Shown here one piece after another: positions 5,823 to 5,842 of a stretch of 5,842 nt of DNA. The notes beneath the pieces are model-generated. The model saw only the letters and a list, made by a program, of their open reading frames with translations. It had not been told where the DNA came from and did not search any database. Made by a program: the position numbers and the translations under genes. Every line of letters begins with the position of its first letter. The first letter of the stretch is position 1. The stretch lies in contig JAFPYK010000070.1 of NCBI GenBank assembly GCA_017412265.1, positions 1-5,842 on the forward strand. The letters run 5' to 3'. The DNA is from Lachnospiraceae bacterium (GTDB lineage Bacteria; Bacillota; Clostridia; Lachnospirales; Lachnospiraceae).

Positions 5823-5842
5823 ACTCTCCGCCGACCACCTTA

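Overview
The window looks like chromosomal DNA of a moderately high-GC member of the Firmicutes, class Clostridia (probably near the Lachnospiraceae). The evidence is a glmS gene preceded by a glmS ribozyme, SOS boxes of the Bacillus/Clostridium type (GAAC-N4-GTTC), a typical Firmicutes RecA followed by RecX, and strong AGGAG ribosome binding sites. No species can be named from sequence alone.

Layout from left to right. Positions 1-141 are the 3' end of a group II intron on the + strand: the last 22 codons of its reverse transcriptase/maturase, then domain V (about 71-104) and domain VI (106-138) with a bulged branch-point A. Domain V carries a C-G-C triad, pointing to the IIC (bacterial class C) group. 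The intron ends 5 bp from the stop codon of glmS, which is read from the opposite strand (147-1967). The glmS leader (1968 to about 2207) holds a recognisable glmS ribozyme (about 1998-2133), an extra GC-rich hairpin upstream of the cleavage site, and a sigma-A-type promoter (2214-2242).

glmS and recA are divergent. The roughly 180 bp between the glmS promoter and the recA start contains two candidate + strand promoters and two SOS boxes sharing an identical 16-bp core. recA (2422-3453) and recX (3457-4083) form a tight operon closed by a probable terminator (4095-4132). Next is a GNAT acetyltransferase (4210-4695) with a structured leader, then about 200 bp without a convincing gene. Last is a class I SAM-dependent methyltransferase (4909-5694), visibly more AT-rich than the rest and probably acquired, ending at a strong intrinsic terminator (5776-5822).

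Functionally, glmS makes glucosamine-6-phosphate for the cell wall under ribozyme feedback, and recA/recX form the LexA-controlled recombination unit with RecX modulating RecA. The acetyltransferase and methyltransferase have no identifiable substrate and no evident link to recA. I found no convincing previously undescribed system. The most unusual points are the group II intron abutting the 3' end of glmS in antisense, the elaborated glmS leader, the paired identical SOS boxes with tandem promoters, and the AT-rich methyltransferase island.
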